A DNA stretch of 64,000 nt from Mycobacterium sp. IS-1742. GTDB lineage: Bacteria > Actinomycetota > Actinomycetes > Mycobacteriales > Mycobacteriaceae. The position numbers and the translations under genes are program-made. Numbering within the stretch: the stretch's first letter is position 1; each line of letters starts with the position of its first letter. The stretch spans positions 1-64,000 of the forward strand of contig NZ_LQIV01000018.1 in assembly GCF_001500125.1 (NCBI RefSeq), written 5' to 3'. Below, in pieces: positions 48,305 to 58,105 of the stretch. A model generated the notes under the pieces. The model did no database searches. It worked only from the letters and a program-made list of their open reading frames with translations, and was not told the DNA's origin.

Positions 48305-49369
48305 TCAGACGGCGGGCGTCAGCTCACGCAGGTCGGGCCGGACGATCCGATCGGTCGCGGCGAACTGCGGACGCGTGCGCGGCGGGGCCGACGGCACGGC
48401 CAGCGAGCTCATCACCCCGGCGAAGTCGGCCACATACAGTCGACGGCCGTCGTCGCGCGTGGCCACGCGGGCCATGGCGGCGCCGCCGGTGATCTCGTCG
48501 ATGACCTCGCTGGTCATCGCGTCGAACACGGCGATCCGGTCGTAGTCGACGACGTACACCCGGGCCTTGTCGGCGCTGACGGTCAACTGCGTGGGCGCAC
48601 CGCCGATCGCGACCGAGTCGATGACCGCGTTCGCGCCGAGGTCGACGACGTCGATGCTGCCGCCGTGGCGGCGGTCCGAGCGCAGCACGTAGGCCAGACC
48701 GTGGCGCCCGAGGGCCAGGTCGCGAATCGGCGACGGGAGCCGCAACCGCCGGACCACGCGTGCGGTCTCGGTGTCGATCGTGAGCAGCGCGCTGCCCGCC
48801 AGGCCGGTCGTGGCCGCGTAGAGCAGGCGTCCCGTGACGTCGACCCGGACGGCGTCCACCGTGGTGCCGGGCCGGTAGCCGATGTCGATGGTGCCGAAGC
48901 GTTCGGCCGCGGTGTCGAGCACGGCGACGTCGACGTCGTGGTCGCCGACGCGGCCGATGTAGACCCGCTTGCCGTCGGGCGTGATCGTCATGGCCGTCGC
49001 CGTGAAGGCCAGCGGGTAGCGCGCGATCACGGCGCCCGCCCGCGTGTCGACCACGGTCACCGCATCGTCGTGCAGCGACGACGTGGTCACGTAGGCGCGG
49101 TCCTCGGCCACGGCGACGAGGCCGGGGTCACCGCCCACCGCCACCACCTTCGCCGAACCGAGGGTGTCGGCGTCGATCACGGTGACCGAACGGTCCGTGG
49201 GGTTGGTGGCGACCACGAAACCGGATGCGCTGTCGACGGCGATGTCGCCGACGGGTCCGCGCGGCAGCATCGCGGCGTCGAGCACCGCGACCTGCGGGTC
49301 GTGTGCGGTCAGACCCGTCACTTCCGGGATGACCACGGGTGTTTTCTTACGCGTGAAGATATTTGCCAT
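48305..49369 (-). CDS. YVTN/YncE-like beta-propeller protein
   Basis: A 354-residue protein composed of repeated blades with motifs such as DTLGSAKVVAVGGDPGLVAV and ITPDGKRVYIGRVGDHDVDVAVLDTAAE, matching the YVTN beta-propeller family. No signal peptide is apparent at the N-terminus (MANIFTRKKTPVV). GGAGGTG about ten bases upstream supports the ATG at 49369. The partner and ligand are unknown. It ends 3 bases after the convergent response regulator gene. Confidence 0.78.
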   Translation of the reverse strand: MANIFTRKKTPVVIPEVTGLTAHDPQVAVLDAAMLPRGPVGDIAVDSASGFVVATNPTDRSVTVIDADTLGSAKVVAVGGDPGLVAVAEDRAYVTTSSLHDDAVTVVDTRAGAVIARYPLAFTATAMTITPDGKRVYIGRVGDHDVDVAVLDTAAERFGTIDIGYRPGTTVDAVRVDVTGRLLYAATTGLAGSALLTIDTETARVVRRLRLPSPIRDLALGRHGLAYVLRSDRRHGGSIDVVDLGANAVIDSVAIGGAPTQLTVSADKARVYVVDYDRIAVFDAMTSEVIDEITGGAAMARVATRDDGRRLYVADFAGVMSSLAVPSAPPRTRPQFAATDRIVRPDLRELTPAV

Positions 49370-49824
49370 AGTTCTCGGCACCTCCGCCGGTATGGCGTGC
49401 ACCGGCCATTGATTTCAGTCGTTCATCGCGCCGGGACGGCGCGGTCCGATCCGAGTCTAGCGACGGTGCAACCCGTGAAATCGCGGCGATTTCGCCCTCT
49501 GTCCACCCGGCTCATACAGACTCTCAGAGCACGCTTAGGAAACTCTTCGTTACTCAGCCGTGACCTTTTCGTGGCGAATTTCCCGAGTTTTGTGACCTGC
49601 ACATTAACAATCTCCGCAAAGCCCCCATGATCAAACATCCCGATGCCCGAAATCGCGTGTTCTTATCCTTCCCCCCGAAAATGAGCGGCAGATCACACCG
49701 GGACACGCCAGCAAATTCGTCGACGACGCCCCGGCGGAGCCCCCCGCCCCCCGCACTCATCCACGGGGTGCAGCGAGCGCCTCGGCGACCGATCGCCCGG
49801 CATTCGCTGGGCGACACGCCCGGG
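49370..49824. other. 455-base AT-richer intergenic region
   Basis: No coding region on either strand was accepted. The stretch 49480-49700 is noticeably richer in A and T than the surroundings. It separates the beta-propeller gene (promoter at its left end) from the end of the amidase operon. No clear inverted repeat, box or tRNA-like structure was identified. Confidence 0.5.
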
Positions 49825-50646
49825 CTACCGAACCTCCAGCCGCAGCGCCGCGGCGGTGGCCGGCCCGACGATCCCGTCGACCCGCAGACCGGGTGTTCTG
49901 CGCTGGAACTCGCGAACCGCCTCCTCGGTCTGCGGACCGTAGACACCGTCGATGTCGAGGTGTCCGGCGTAACCGCGGTAGGCGTGTTTGAGCCGGCGCT
50001 GCAACGCCGCGACGTGCGTGCCCTCCGACCCGCGGGACATCTCGATGGGCACCGGAGCCGCCGCCGGACCGCGCATCGCCGCGATCCGGGCCTGGATATC
50101 GGCGCGCAGCAGATCCATGTCGATGGCGCCGGGGTCCCACTTGCCCTGCGCCGTGCCCGCGTACTCGCGGTGGCCGATCGTACGGGCGGCGCCGAAGCCC
50201 AGACACCGCATGATCACCGCACAGCTGCGCACCAGTGCGAAGTACTGGGCATCGGGCCAGTTCGTGCGGTGGGGTGCGGCGGGGCCGGTTCCGCTGTTGG
50301 CGCACTCGATGCCGATCGTGTGCCGGTTCCCCGTGCCGGCAGGCAGCCACGGGTACCGCCCGGCGCCCGCATGCCAGGCGACCCCGGCGGCGACGGCGGT
50401 CACCGTGCCGTCGCGGGCGACGTGCAGCTGGGACAGCGGTCCCGGAAGGTCCGGTCGACCGTCCGCGATCGAGGCGGCGGTGGCGGTGTCCGACCCGGTG
50501 TGGTGCACCATCACGCCGCGGATGTCGCGGAAATCGCCGTGGCCGCGCCGCAACCACCCCGGATGCTCGACCACCGGAACGCCCTCGGCACGGAGGGCGT
50601 CGGCGAGCCAGACCGGATCGCCGGACCGCAGGTCTACTTGTGGCAC
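49825..50646 (-). CDS. PGRP-type N-acetylmuramoyl-L-alanine amidase with PG-binding domain
   Basis: A 273-residue amidase. The Amidase_2 domain (about residues 35-190) has zinc-site marks VMVHHTGSDT, a conserved GIECANSG and TIGHREYAGTAQGKWDPG. It is followed by a C-terminal peptidoglycan-binding domain (GSEGTHVAALQRRLKHAY ... GVYGPQTEEAVREFQRR). The arrangement resembles mycobacteriophage LysA endolysins. No signal peptide is present, so export route is unclear. Its start overlaps the upstream secreted cupin gene by 13 bases. Confidence 0.87.
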   Translation of the reverse strand: MPQVDLRSGDPVWLADALRAEGVPVVEHPGWLRRGHGDFRDIRGVMVHHTGSDTATAASIADGRPDLPGPLSQLHVARDGTVTAVAAGVAWHAGAGRYPWLPAGTGNRHTIGIECANSGTGPAAPHRTNWPDAQYFALVRSCAVIMRCLGFGAARTIGHREYAGTAQGKWDPGAIDMDLLRADIQARIAAMRGPAAAPVPIEMSRGSEGTHVAALQRRLKHAYRGYAGHLDIDGVYGPQTEEAVREFQRRTPGLRVDGIVGPATAAALRLEVR

Positions 50647-51092
50647 ACGTCGGGCGAGTCGCCACGGACCGGCGCACCGGTGGGCACCGTGTACGTGGCG
50701 ACGACTCCGGCGTCGTGCGGCCCGGTGTTGGCCACCCGATGCGCCAGGCCGGCGGGGATGAACACGGCCTGCCCGGCCCCGTACGGCACGACGGCGCAGT
50801 CGGCGGCGGTCTGCAACTCGACCGTCCCCTCGGTGATCACCGAGTGCTCCGGACCGGGATGGGTGTGCCAGCCACTGCTCGAGCCGGGACGCAGCTGCAG
50901 GTCCTGCACGAGCAGCGTGCTCTGCTGACCGGGCGCGGTGCTGATCGACACCGGCTGTCCCGTCTCCCCCTTTGCGAGGTCGGTGCGCACCACGTCACCT
51001 TCCGGTGGTGTGGCGGCGGCCGAGCCCGGCAGCGCCGCCAGGCCGATCACCGCCGCGGGTACGACACCCCAGCTCCGACGTCCGTCCATCAC
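50634..51092 (-). CDS. Secreted cupin-domain protein
   Basis: A 152-residue protein with a Sec-type signal (WGVVPAAVIGLAALPGSAAA, cleavage near residue 26). The single cupin domain has metal-binding candidates in SSGWHTHPGPEHSVITEGTVELQT and GLAHRVANTG. Two Cys (ADCAVV and DVCHK) may form a disulfide. Function unknown. It overlaps the downstream amidase gene and lies 15 bases after the antigen-85-like gene, suggesting a three-gene envelope operon. Confidence 0.82.
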   Translation of the reverse strand: MMDGRRSWGVVPAAVIGLAALPGSAAATPPEGDVVRTDLAKGETGQPVSISTAPGQQSTLLVQDLQLRPGSSSGWHTHPGPEHSVITEGTVELQTAADCAVVPYGAGQAVFIPAGLAHRVANTGPHDAGVVATYTVPTGAPVRGDSPDVCHK

Positions 51093-51107
51093 TTCCCCCT
51101 TCGGCGG

Positions 51108-53652
<2,545 letters not shown>

Positions 53653-53694
53653 GGCGGCTCAGCGATAGTCGAACATCACCTGACGACGCGCCAA

Positions 53695-54423
53695 TCAGGT
53701 TGCGCCGCTTGGCCTCAGGACGAGGCCGACTTCGCAGGAGCCGCGGCCCGGATCGGGTTGCACCGCCACCGAGTACCGGCGGCCCGTCGGAGCCGCGTTG
53801 GCGTCGACGACCTCCTGGATCAGTCCCTGTTGGATACCGCGCACCACCTCCGGGGAGTCGACGGCGATCTCGGCCAGCGGGCAGGTGCAGATCTGGATCG
53901 TGACCACGCCGAACGCGTCGGTGACCGAACGGATCTGGAAGCCGAGTTGGCCCAGCGCGCCCACCACGACGTCCACGACGGACTCTTCGCCGCCGATCTC
54001 GGTGAGCCGCACCCGACGGGCGAGGTCCGCGCCGATGCGCACGGCGCGTTCCTCCCGCTCGCCGGGGGTGCCGCCCAGGTGGGTGGCGAACAGGGCGACG
54101 ATGTCGGCGTAGTCGAGCCTCGGCGCCAGTTCGTAGGTGAGGCGGGGACGTCCGACGCCTCCGCTGCGCGCCCCTCCCCCACGGCGGATCGCGCCCTGCC
54201 GCTCCAGCGTGGTCAGGTGGAACCGCGCTGTGGTGACGTGGATGTCGAGGGCGTCGGCCACCCGTCGGGCGTCCACCGGACCCCCCGCACTGCGCACCAG
54301 GCTCAGAACCCGCTTCCGTTGGAGACCGGCGGCGCGTTCCGACGCCGACTCACTCGACTGTCTGTCGACGCCGCTGCCGGGCAATCGCTCTCCTCGGTCG
54401 CGCACCAGGAATGCCGGAGACAT
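53695..54423 (-). CDS. HTH regulator with cysteine-rich C-terminal domain
   Basis: A 242-residue transcriptional regulator. The N-terminal winged helix lies at about residues 35-100 (VDARRVADALDIHVTTARFHLTTLERQGAI). The C-terminal domain has Cys residues in QICTCPLAEIA and PGRGSCEVGL, as in SufR/ArsR-type regulators that bind an Fe-S cluster or metal. The exact cofactor cannot be told from the sequence. It faces the same way as the WS/DGAT gene and the SAM methyltransferase gene. Confidence 0.78.
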   Translation of the reverse strand: MSPAFLVRDRGERLPGSGVDRQSSESASERAAGLQRKRVLSLVRSAGGPVDARRVADALDIHVTTARFHLTTLERQGAIRRGGGARSGGVGRPRLTYELAPRLDYADIVALFATHLGGTPGEREERAVRIGADLARRVRLTEIGGEESVVDVVVGALGQLGFQIRSVTDAFGVVTIQICTCPLAEIAVDSPEVVRGIQQGLIQEVVDANAAPTGRRYSVAVQPDPGRGSCEVGLVLRPSGAT

Positions 54424-54462
54424 CCTCCCACGCCGGGCGGCGGTTCATCGGGGCTGCAGAGG

Positions 54463-55284
54463 TCACGGCGTGCGGGGCTGCCCGGCTTCGGGCTTGACGG
54501 CGATCACGCCGACGGCGGTGAGGTGGTCGCGGTACGCGGTGAACGTGCGCCTCATCGACAGGACCCGTTTGCGCGCCGCACCCCGGGCGATGAGGTTGCC
54601 GACGATGCGCAGGACGCCGATGGGCCCCTCGTCGGCGAGGACACGGGCGGGCTGCAGCAGCGCCATCGGCGCCCGGTCCACGGTGATCACCCGGAACCCG
54701 GAGGCGGTGAGCAGGTCCGTCCACTCCTGGACCGTCAGCGGCCGGGCGTTGACCTTGATGGACCGCGCGAGGTCGCGCCGAATGGCCTCCTTGGTCTCGA
54801 CCGCGAGTGTGTCGGGAGTCAGGCCGAGTTCGTGGATGGCGTACCGGCCGCCGGGCCGCAGGATCCGAAAGGCCTCGTCGAGGATCGCCTTCTTCGCCTT
54901 GTCACCCTGCATGGTCAGCATGGCCTCGCCGATCACGACGTCGGCGCTGCCGTCGTCGAGTCCGGTCGCCGCCGCGTCCGCCACCACGACCCGGCCGCCG
55001 GCGGGCGCGACGACCGCTTCGACCGTCGAGGTGGAGGCGGCGTTGTCGTCGACGCCGACGTAGGACTTCGGGTTCGACGCGACGATGTCGCGGGCGGTCC
55101 GGCCCAGCCCGGGACCGAGTTCCACCACATCGGCGCCGGTGATCTTCGCCGCGGCCAGCACCCGCGAGGTCAGCTCCAGGCCACCGGGACGCAACACCCT
55201 CTTGCCCAGCCGCGCCAACAGCCAGTGCCCCGGGACGTCGGCGTCCGAGCGCTGGGCCAGGGGAAGCGAGTTCTTCTCCGTCAT
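54463..55284 (-). CDS. Class I SAM-dependent methyltransferase
   Basis: A 273-residue methyltransferase. The SAM-binding core has DVVELGPGLGRTARDIV (motif I, about residues 52-68), an acidic strand end in YVGVDDN, and ADVVIGEAMLTMQGD followed by RPGGRYAIHELGL. Acceptor unknown. It precedes the HTH regulator by about 40 bases. An inverted repeat GTGTG/CACAC lies 33 bases upstream of its start. Confidence 0.83.
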   Translation of the reverse strand: MTEKNSLPLAQRSDADVPGHWLLARLGKRVLRPGGLELTSRVLAAAKITGADVVELGPGLGRTARDIVASNPKSYVGVDDNAASTSTVEAVVAPAGGRVVVADAAATGLDDGSADVVIGEAMLTMQGDKAKKAILDEAFRILRPGGRYAIHELGLTPDTLAVETKEAIRRDLARSIKVNARPLTVQEWTDLLTASGFRVITVDRAPMALLQPARVLADEGPIGVLRIVGNLIARGAARKRVLSMRRTFTAYRDHLTAVGVIAVKPEAGQPRTP

Positions 55285-55316
55285 GGAACGACCACCTTCT
55301 TGTCGGGTGCGCGCGA

Positions 55317-55329
55317 GTGTGGATCACAC
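55317..55329. promoter_or_regulatory. GTGTG-N3-CACAC dyad upstream of the methyltransferase
   Basis: A 13-base perfect inverted repeat (GTGTG GAT CACAC) centred about 39 bases upstream of the methyltransferase ATG. A second short dyad GAGGA/TCCTC is near 55395. Either could be an operator for the nearby HTH regulator; this is speculative. Confidence 0.3.
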
Positions 55330-55462
55330 GAAGGAGGTTGCCCCACCGTGGATCTCGTGGACGTGGCCGTCCTCACCAGCGGCTCCCACATTTAGAGGAA
55401 AACTGTCCTCCGAATGGTAGGGGTGGTCTCAGGGGTCGACAAGGCCTACGTCCCGGGCGCCC

Positions 55463-55723
55463 TCAGTCGTGCTCACTCAGCCGGTCGACCAGCGGTTGGA
55501 GGCCGGCCAGCTGTTCGCTCATCCGCTGCAGGGTCTCCGCGACCGGCGGCGTGCCGCGGTAGTCATCGCGGGCTTTCTGCCACCCCAGCCGCCACATGCG
55601 CGCAGCCAGCAGATCCCCCGCGTAGGGGCAGTCGATGGTGTGGGGAAATGCCGCCTGCCCCTCGCGGTAGATGCGCACAAGTCGGTGACTCATGGGGCGG
55701 ACGTTAGCGCCGTCCTCCGACAT
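55463..55723 (-). CDS. RMF/CrpP-fold small protein
   Basis: An 86-residue protein (MSEDGANVRPMSHRL start). Its core YREGQAAFPHTIDCPY followed by RMWRLGWQKARDD shares the spacing and conserved CPY...W..GW..A pattern of ribosome modulation factor-like and CrpP proteins. RMF dimerises ribosomes in stationary phase in gammaproteobacteria; CrpP members were linked to ciprofloxacin phosphorylation. Here neither role is shown. Its ATG overlaps the permease stop as TGATG, so it is translationally coupled; a second Met at 55693 is possible. Confidence 0.65.
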   Translation of the reverse strand: MSEDGANVRPMSHRLVRIYREGQAAFPHTIDCPYAGDLLAARMWRLGWQKARDDYRGTPPVAETLQRMSEQLAGLQPLVDRLSEHD

Positions 55724-57153
55724 CAGGCCCGCGGTTGCCGCCCGCGGATGGTCTCGAGTGCCAGGTAGGTGGTCGCCGCGGCGGTACCCCCGGCCAGCCA
55801 CGACAGATCGACCCCACCGAGGGCGTTCGCGATCGGCCCCTGCAACAGCGGCGTCATGCCGTACATGAACAGCCAGGTGAACAGGATGCCGACTCCGAGC
55901 GCCACCAGCGCCGTCGGCCGCACCGTCGGCAGGAGGCCTGCGTCGGGAGGGGCCAGCAGCGCCTCGGGGTCGACCTGCCGCCGCGCGATCACGAACCAGT
56001 GCACGAGAACCACCGCGGCCCACGGCGCGACCCAGCCGACGATGCCGATCAGCCAGCTGTCGATCATCAGCGCGAAGTCGCCGTTGTACACGAAGAGGAC
56101 CACCCCGGCCATGGCCACGGCGCCGATGACGAGGTTGAGGATGCGCCGGTTGATGTGGATGTCGAGCGCCTGCGTCGACACCGTGCAGGTGTAGATGTTG
56201 AGGATGTTCGTGGCCAGCGGGCCGTGCACGACGAGCAGCAGGACCGGGATGGCCAGCACGCCGTACGCGTCGACGATGATCTCACCCGGGTCCGCCGACG
56301 AGCTCAGCGTCGCCAGGGTCGCGCCGAGGGCACCCAGCCAGACCACCGGGATGAACTGGCCCAACGCACTGGCCGCGAACAATCTACGGGCCGGCACGGT
56401 GGTGGACACGAATCGCGAATAGTCGGCGGCATAGCCGAACCAGGTGACGCCCCAACCGATTCCGATGGCGGTCATCACCGCGGACAGGGCCGCGATGTGT
56501 TCACCGGTGGTCAGCGACGCGTCCCCGGCGTATCCCCACTCGACGTCGAGGCCGAACCAGGCGACCGCTGTCATCGCCACCAGGATCGCCACGGTCGGCG
56601 GCACGGTCCAGCGTTCGAACGCCGCGATCACCCGGTAGCCGAACCACGCGATCACCACCTGGACCACCATGATGGCGGCGCCGACCGCGATCCGCGGACC
56701 GTGTGCGGTGCTCTCGGGATCGACGATGCCGATGCGACCGAGCAGTGCCATCACCAGGTCGAGCACGATCCAGGTGTTGACCGCACACCACCCCATGCAC
56801 ACGATCGCCTGCACAGCGGCGGGCACATAGGCGCCGCGGCGTCCGAAGATGGCGCGCGACAACACCATTCCCGTCACCCCGGTCCGCTGTCCGATGACGA
56901 CGAAGATGCCGAACAGCGACATGCCGATCAGGTTGCCGACCGCGAGCACCGCGATCGTCTCCCAGAGGCCCAGACCCATCGTGACGCCGAGGGCGCCGAG
57001 CACCCAGTTGATCGGCGCGATGTTGGCGCCGGCCCAGATCCAGAACTGCCCGCGCACGTCGGTGGTCCTGCCGGACTCCGGGATGACGGTGAGGTCGGAT
57101 TCGAGGCGCTCGGTGACGTCGGGGGTCGGCTCGCCGGTGGCGACAGCGGACAT
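55723..57153 (-). CDS. NCS1-family cytosine/purine permease
   Basis: A 476-residue transporter with twelve predicted helices. The early helix region FWIWAGANIAPINWVLGALGVT matches the family's first transmembrane segment, and GVTWFGYAADYSRFV in the middle is the usual NCS1 loop. The substrate could be cytosine, hydantoin, allantoin or a purine. AGGA upstream of the ATG at 57153 supports that start over the longer opening at 57204. It is followed by a coupled RMF-like gene. Confidence 0.85.
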   Translation of the reverse strand: MSAVATGEPTPDVTERLESDLTVIPESGRTTDVRGQFWIWAGANIAPINWVLGALGVTMGLGLWETIAVLAVGNLIGMSLFGIFVVIGQRTGVTGMVLSRAIFGRRGAYVPAAVQAIVCMGWCAVNTWIVLDLVMALLGRIGIVDPESTAHGPRIAVGAAIMVVQVVIAWFGYRVIAAFERWTVPPTVAILVAMTAVAWFGLDVEWGYAGDASLTTGEHIAALSAVMTAIGIGWGVTWFGYAADYSRFVSTTVPARRLFAASALGQFIPVVWLGALGATLATLSSSADPGEIIVDAYGVLAIPVLLLVVHGPLATNILNIYTCTVSTQALDIHINRRILNLVIGAVAMAGVVLFVYNGDFALMIDSWLIGIVGWVAPWAAVVLVHWFVIARRQVDPEALLAPPDAGLLPTVRPTALVALGVGILFTWLFMYGMTPLLQGPIANALGGVDLSWLAGGTAAATTYLALETIRGRQPRA

Positions 57154-57307
57154 GGCGGTTCCTGTTCTCCGATGAGAGGCCAGCCGCGCCGTTGCGGTGT
57201 CCATCCTTCAGCGATGTGGGGACGATTCCCGATAGTTTTACATCGCACATTCGGTTTCCGCTCACCATCACGCCGCGCGCTGTTCGTTCGGATGCTGCAA
57301 TGAGCGC

Positions 57308-58105
57308 ATGCCGAAAACACTGAGGGGCGTGGTGCGGCTCGCATCCGCCGCGGTCCTGGCCGCGGTGGCGACGGCGCCGGTGGCTTCAGCCCAACCCGAG
57401 CCGACGGCGCCGGCGGATTTCGTCTCGCTCGCTGACGTCGACCCGTCGATCCTGCTGGACATCCGCTACGTCACGCCGCACAACTTCACCGGCGACCCGG
57501 TCGACGGATACCGGGCGCCGCTGTGCCTGCTCACCCGTGCGGCGGCCAACGCTCTGCGGCGTGCGCAGCAGGAGTTCACGGCCCGGGGTTACTCGCTGAA
57601 GGTCTACGACTGCTACCGCCCGCAGCGTGCCGTCGACCAGTTCGTCGCCTGGGCGAACGACCTGCCCGATCAGCGGATGAAGGCCGAGTTCTACCCGCGT
57701 GTGGACAAGACACGGCTGTTCGCCGACGGGTACATCGCCGACAACTCGGGGCACAGCCGGGGCAGCACCGTCGACCTCACGCTCGTCGCACTGCCCGCGA
57801 AGGAGCAGCCGCCGTTCGCGCCGGGACAGCCGCTGGTCGACTGTGCCGCACCGGTCCCAGAGCGCTTCGCGGACAACACGATCGACATGGGTACCGGTTA
57901 CGACTGCTTCGACACCCTGGCGCACACCCTCGACCCGCGGGTGCAGGGTGAGCAACTGAAGAACCGGCTGCTGCTCAAGGAGGGACTCGAGGAGCAGGGT
58001 CTGGTGAACTACGACAAGGAGTGGTGGCACTTCACGTTCAAGCCCGAGACGTACCCGGACACCTACTTCGACTTCCCCGTCGACTCGTCGTCGCTGACGC
58101 GTTAA
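57308..58105 (+). CDS. Secreted D-Ala-D-Ala dipeptidase (VanX-like)
   Basis: A 265-residue protein with a Sec signal peptide (LRGVVRLASAAVLAAVATAPVASA, cleavage near residue 28). The mature domain is a VanX/DdpX-type zinc dipeptidase: YDCYRPQRAVDQF (catalytic Arg), SGHSRGSTVDLTL (two zinc ligands: His and Asp) and EWWHF (Glu base and third His). It would hydrolyse D-alanyl-D-alanine or similar dipeptides outside the membrane. No van resistance genes accompany it, so it is more likely a peptidoglycan-recycling enzyme. It is divergent from the permease. Confidence 0.88.
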   Translation: MPKTLRGVVRLASAAVLAAVATAPVASAQPEPTAPADFVSLADVDPSILLDIRYVTPHNFTGDPVDGYRAPLCLLTRAAANALRRAQQEFTARGYSLKVYDCYRPQRAVDQFVAWANDLPDQRMKAEFYPRVDKTRLFADGYIADNSGHSRGSTVDLTLVALPAKEQPPFAPGQPLVDCAAPVPERFADNTIDMGTGYDCFDTLAHTLDPRVQGEQLKNRLLLKEGLEEQGLVNYDKEWWHFTFKPETYPDTYFDFPVDSSSLTR

